Assembly (NCBI GenBank): GCA_959600065.1
Contig: CAUGKZ010000071.1
Coordinates: 1-7,677, forward strand
From: an uncultured Kroppenstedtia sp.
GTDB lineage: Bacteria > Bacillota > Bacilli > Thermoactinomycetales > DSM-45169
DNA length: 7,677 nt
Direction: 5' to 3'
Position 1 is the stretch's first letter, and every line of letters begins with the position of its first letter. Under the pieces are notes generated by a model. The model was not told where the DNA came from, did not search any database, and was given only the letters and a program-made list of their open reading frames with translations. The translations under genes and the position numbers were made by a program. This document shows positions 5,457 through 7,677 of this stretch, piece by piece.

Positions 5457-6680
5457 TCATACCCGCACTCCGTGGGGTTCATAGAGATGGCGTGCCGTAA
5501 TCAGATGCTGAACTTGATTGGTCCCCTCAAAGATGTCAAAGATCTTGGCATCCCGATAGAACTTCTCCACGATTTGTCCATCCAAACCGGCAGGACCCAA
5601 CAGTTCCAAACATCCGGCACATACTTCCAGGGCAATTTTGCCGGAGTGGGCTTTACACATGGCTGCTTCCTTGGCATTGGACTGACCGATATCGGCTTTC
5701 CATGCCGCCTCCCAGGTGAGCAGACGGGCGGCCTCGATCTCCAGTTGCCCACGGGCCAACTTCTCGGAAGCCAAATGATACAGACGTCCATGCTTCGGAT
5801 ACTCTTTCCGTACCAGATCCCATGTATATTCAAAGGCGGCCCGGGCGATTCCGATGGCCATCGCGGCCACGATGGGCCGGGTATTGTCAAAGGTTTTCAT
5901 CGCCACCCGAAACCCCGACGGTCCGGAACCTCGATTTTCATAGTAGGATTCGCCTCCAAGAAGATTCTCCTCCGGTACGAAACAATCCTCCAACAACAAC
6001 TCCGCCGTCTCCGAGGCACGGATGCCCATTTTTTCAGCTAGACGGGTACAACGAAAACCAGGTGTGCCCTTTTCAACGACGAAGGCACGATGGCCGGCGC
6101 GTCCCAAGCTTCGGTCGATCGTGGCAAATACAACCACCCAGGAAGCCCGACTCCCATTGGTGATAAAGATTTTTTGTCCGTTGAGAATATACCCGCCGTT
6201 TGTTTTTTGGGCAGTGGTTCGGATTCCAGAGACATCGGATCCCGCCTCCGGCTCAGTCAATGCATAGGCACCCCACCGAGGCGGCTCATCCTTCGAAAAG
6301 ATGGATAAAAAACGTTCCTTCTGCTCCGGTGTACCGCTGGACTGCACCGGCGGCCCTCCCAATCCCGGACCGGGAAGGGTCAATGCGATAGCTGGATCTC
6401 CCCACCCGAGCTCCTCTGTCGCGATCACCGCCAACCGGTTGGCCTGACGCTCCGACTTTTCCTTTTTGCCATTGCCATTCTTCTGCGAACTCTTTTGCTC
6501 TTCACCGAAGGAGGATGTATTCAACTGGATTCCCAGCTGATTGATCTTTTGCAGCCAATCATCCGGCACTCTTCCCATCTGGTCCGCTTCCAAGGAGATC
6601 GGACGCATTTCATTTTCGGCGAACCAGTGCACCACATCCTTCACTTGCTGTTGATGCGACGATAATTTGAAAGAAATCAT
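5457..6680 (-). CDS. Acyl-CoA dehydrogenase, catalytic-Glu subunit
   Basis: This 407-residue FAD enzyme should oxidise acyl-CoA to 2-enoyl-CoA, passing electrons to ETF. The active-site half is intact: YALTEPEAGSD (139-149), KIFITNG (170-176), and the catalytic Glu385 in FEGTN after YRDAKI (375-380). The parts that normally hold the FAD of the partner subunit are altered. The usual RKxFG is RKEYPKHG (291-298), and the usual VQxxGGxGY is LELLGPAGL (358-366). A charged, low-complexity stretch at about 59-82 (KSSQKNGNGKKEKSE) interrupts the N-terminal helical domain. ATG 6680 has AAGGAGGG about 8 bases upstream and follows the neighbouring dehydrogenase-like gene by 14 bases, so the two are co-expressed. 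I infer that they form one hetero-oligomer. Substrate is not determinable; long, branched or polycyclic acyl-CoA is possible. Confidence 0.93.
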   Translation of the reverse strand: MISFKLSSHQQQVKDVVHWFAENEMRPISLEADQMGRVPDDWLQKINQLGIQLNTSSFGEEQKSSQKNGNGKKEKSERQANRLAVIATEELGWGDPAIALTLPGPGLGGPPVQSSGTPEQKERFLSIFSKDEPPRWGAYALTEPEAGSDVSGIRTTAQKTNGGYILNGQKIFITNGSRASWVVVFATIDRSLGRAGHRAFVVEKGTPGFRCTRLAEKMGIRASETAELLLEDCFVPEENLLGGESYYENRGSGPSGFRVAMKTFDNTRPIVAAMAIGIARAAFEYTWDLVRKEYPKHGRLYHLASEKLARGQLEIEAARLLTWEAAWKADIGQSNAKEAAMCKAHSGKIALEVCAGCLELLGPAGLDGQIVEKFYRDAKIFDIFEGTNQVQHLITARHLYEPHGVRV

Positions 6681-6694
6681 CAGGCGTCCCTCCT

Positions 6695-7677
6695 TTAAAC
6701 CCCGGTGGGTACGTGATCCTCTAGCAACTGCTCACCACAGCGGGCCATCAATTCACCCTCCCGGCCATATAGACTGACTTGCGCCTGGGCATCACGCATC
6801 CATTTTTCGACGGGAAACTCCTGCACGTATCCATGTCCCCCCAACAACTGCACTGCTGAATCGGTTACGAAGCGGAGAGATTGATGAACCCGGGACAAAA
6901 CCCCGCCTGCAGCTCGCCTTCCCTCTGGTTTCCCGTCATCGATCTGCTCCGCCGTCTGCCACAGAAGATTTCGGGAAGTCTGTGTCTCGATCGCCATATC
7001 CGCAAGAGTGAAGGAGACTCCCTGAAATTTGGCAATCTCTTGGCCGAAAGCTTTCCGTTGTGCCGTGTATTCAGCGGTATAGGAGACAGCCGCCTCCATC
7101 AGACCCACCTCCTTGGCCGCTTCCAGCACGTCAATCCGTGCCTGAGCTTGTGACAAGAGCTCTCGGGCTTCACTTCCCTTGGCAATCACTTGCTCCGGAG
7201 AGATCCTCTCCTCTGCAAACCGCACACGTGCACAACCTGCCGCCAGCAATCCCAAACGATAGTCCCCTTCCACCACATGCCAGCGACTGTCCGCCTGGCG
7301 ATCCAACCACAACAACAGGGTCTCTCCTCCAGCATCATTCACTGCCACAAGCAAATTTTCAGCAAATGCAGCCAATCGGATGGGCTGGGAAGTTCCCTTT
7401 AAAACAACTCCCTGCCCGTTGGATTCCGCCTGGACTCCTGACATCCCCTCTCCATCTGCAGCTTGGAGGAAGGCAACCGTATGCCCCTCCCCCTCCACAG
7501 CCGCCGCTTTATAGGATTGCAAAGCCGGGTGATTCGGAATCAGACGGATCAGAGAAGCACCGTCCCCGGTACCAGGCAATCCTTGTATCACCCCCAGATC
7601 CCCCTGACCGAGTGCTCCCCAGATTTGAGTCTGCGAGAGCAAGGACATCTCCAAACCGCCCCAACTTTCCGGCAGTT
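6695..7677 (-). CDS. Divergent acyl-CoA dehydrogenase family subunit, 5' end cut by window
   Basis: 326 complete codons are visible and the frame is open at the window edge, so roughly the first 60-70 residues of a typical 380-residue ACAD are missing. The visible part begins LPESWGGLEMSLL, the usual end of the N-terminal helical domain. TTG 7654 is therefore not the start. The C-terminal domain is well kept: QRKAFG (bases 7043-7060) and VQLLGGHGY (6827-6853), then EFPVEKWMRDAQ. These residues contact FAD bound mainly by the partner subunit. The rest of the active site is degenerate. TEPxAGSD is replaced by LQAADGEGMSG, and the catalytic YEGT reads YGRE (6758-6769), so the Glu is lost. No Glu appears at the alternative isovaleryl-CoA-dehydrogenase position either. 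A non-catalytic partner of the next gene is my preferred reading. Confidence 0.87.
   Translation of the reverse strand, partial: LPESWGGLEMSLLSQTQIWGALGQGDLGVIQGLPGTGDGASLIRLIPNHPALQSYKAAAVEGEGHTVAFLQAADGEGMSGVQAESNGQGVVLKGTSQPIRLAAFAENLLVAVNDAGGETLLLWLDRQADSRWHVVEGDYRLGLLAAGCARVRFAEERISPEQVIAKGSEARELLSQAQARIDVLEAAKEVGLMEAAVSYTAEYTAQRKAFGQEIAKFQGVSFTLADMAIETQTSRNLLWQTAEQIDDGKPEGRRAAGGVLSRVHQSLRFVTDSAVQLLGGHGYVQEFPVEKWMRDAQAQVSLYGREGELMARCGEQLLEDHVPTGV

Noticed and set aside
4965..5482. SCP2 gene starting at ATG 5482, 5449 or 5422 instead of 5329
   Set aside because: The added residues are not SCP2-like, the first two starts overlap or abut the dehydrogenase end without a usable ribosome binding site, and 5329 has AGGAG at 8 bases and gives the normal family length.
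6695..7654. TTG at 7654 as start of the right-edge dehydrogenase-like gene
   Set aside because: The frame continues upstream to the window edge as LPESWGG, a conserved ACAD segment, so the true start lies outside the window.

Overview
The window looks like chromosome from a Gram-positive Bacillota species of moderate to fairly high GC. The evidence is strong AAGGAGG-type ribosome binding sites, tight co-directional gene packing, Rho-independent hairpins and a YngK-like GHL10 protein. A member of Thermoactinomycetaceae or a related Bacillales family is my impression; the sequence alone does not prove it. All six supported genes lie on the minus strand, so transcription runs from high to low coordinates.

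From the right edge leftwards: a divergent acyl-CoA dehydrogenase family subunit whose 5' end is cut by the window edge (6695-7677), a catalytically intact acyl-CoA dehydrogenase (5457-6680), and a stand-alone SCP2 sterol-carrier-like protein (4964-5329). The first two are 14 bases apart. A 127-base gap with an attenuator-like hairpin separates the second from the SCP2 gene, and a weak terminator follows the SCP2 gene. After a 423-base non-coding stretch holding a candidate promoter and inverted repeats comes a second operon: an SDR dehydrogenase (3707-4540), a thiolase (2515-3678) and a crotonase-family enoyl-CoA hydratase (1730-2515). It ends in a clear intrinsic terminator at 1686-1719. Beyond a 277-base spacer is the start of a separate gene, a GHL10/DUF187 glycosyl-hydrolase-like protein (1-1407) whose 3' end leaves the window.

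Together the two operons encode a full beta-oxidation spiral: dehydrogenation (ACAD pair), hydration (crotonase), 3-hydroxyacyl dehydrogenation (SDR in place of the usual FadB/3HCDH) and thiolysis, plus an SCP2 acyl/lipid carrier. No acyl-CoA ligase, ETF or transcription factor is visible. The most interesting point is that the two adjacent ACADs have complementary losses. One keeps the catalytic Glu and the TEPxAGSD half-site but lacks the residues that contact FAD across the dimer. The other keeps those cross-dimer residues but lacks the catalytic Glu and TEPxAGSD. This predicts an obligate heteromeric enzyme like the alpha2beta2 steroid-side-chain ACADs of actinobacteria.
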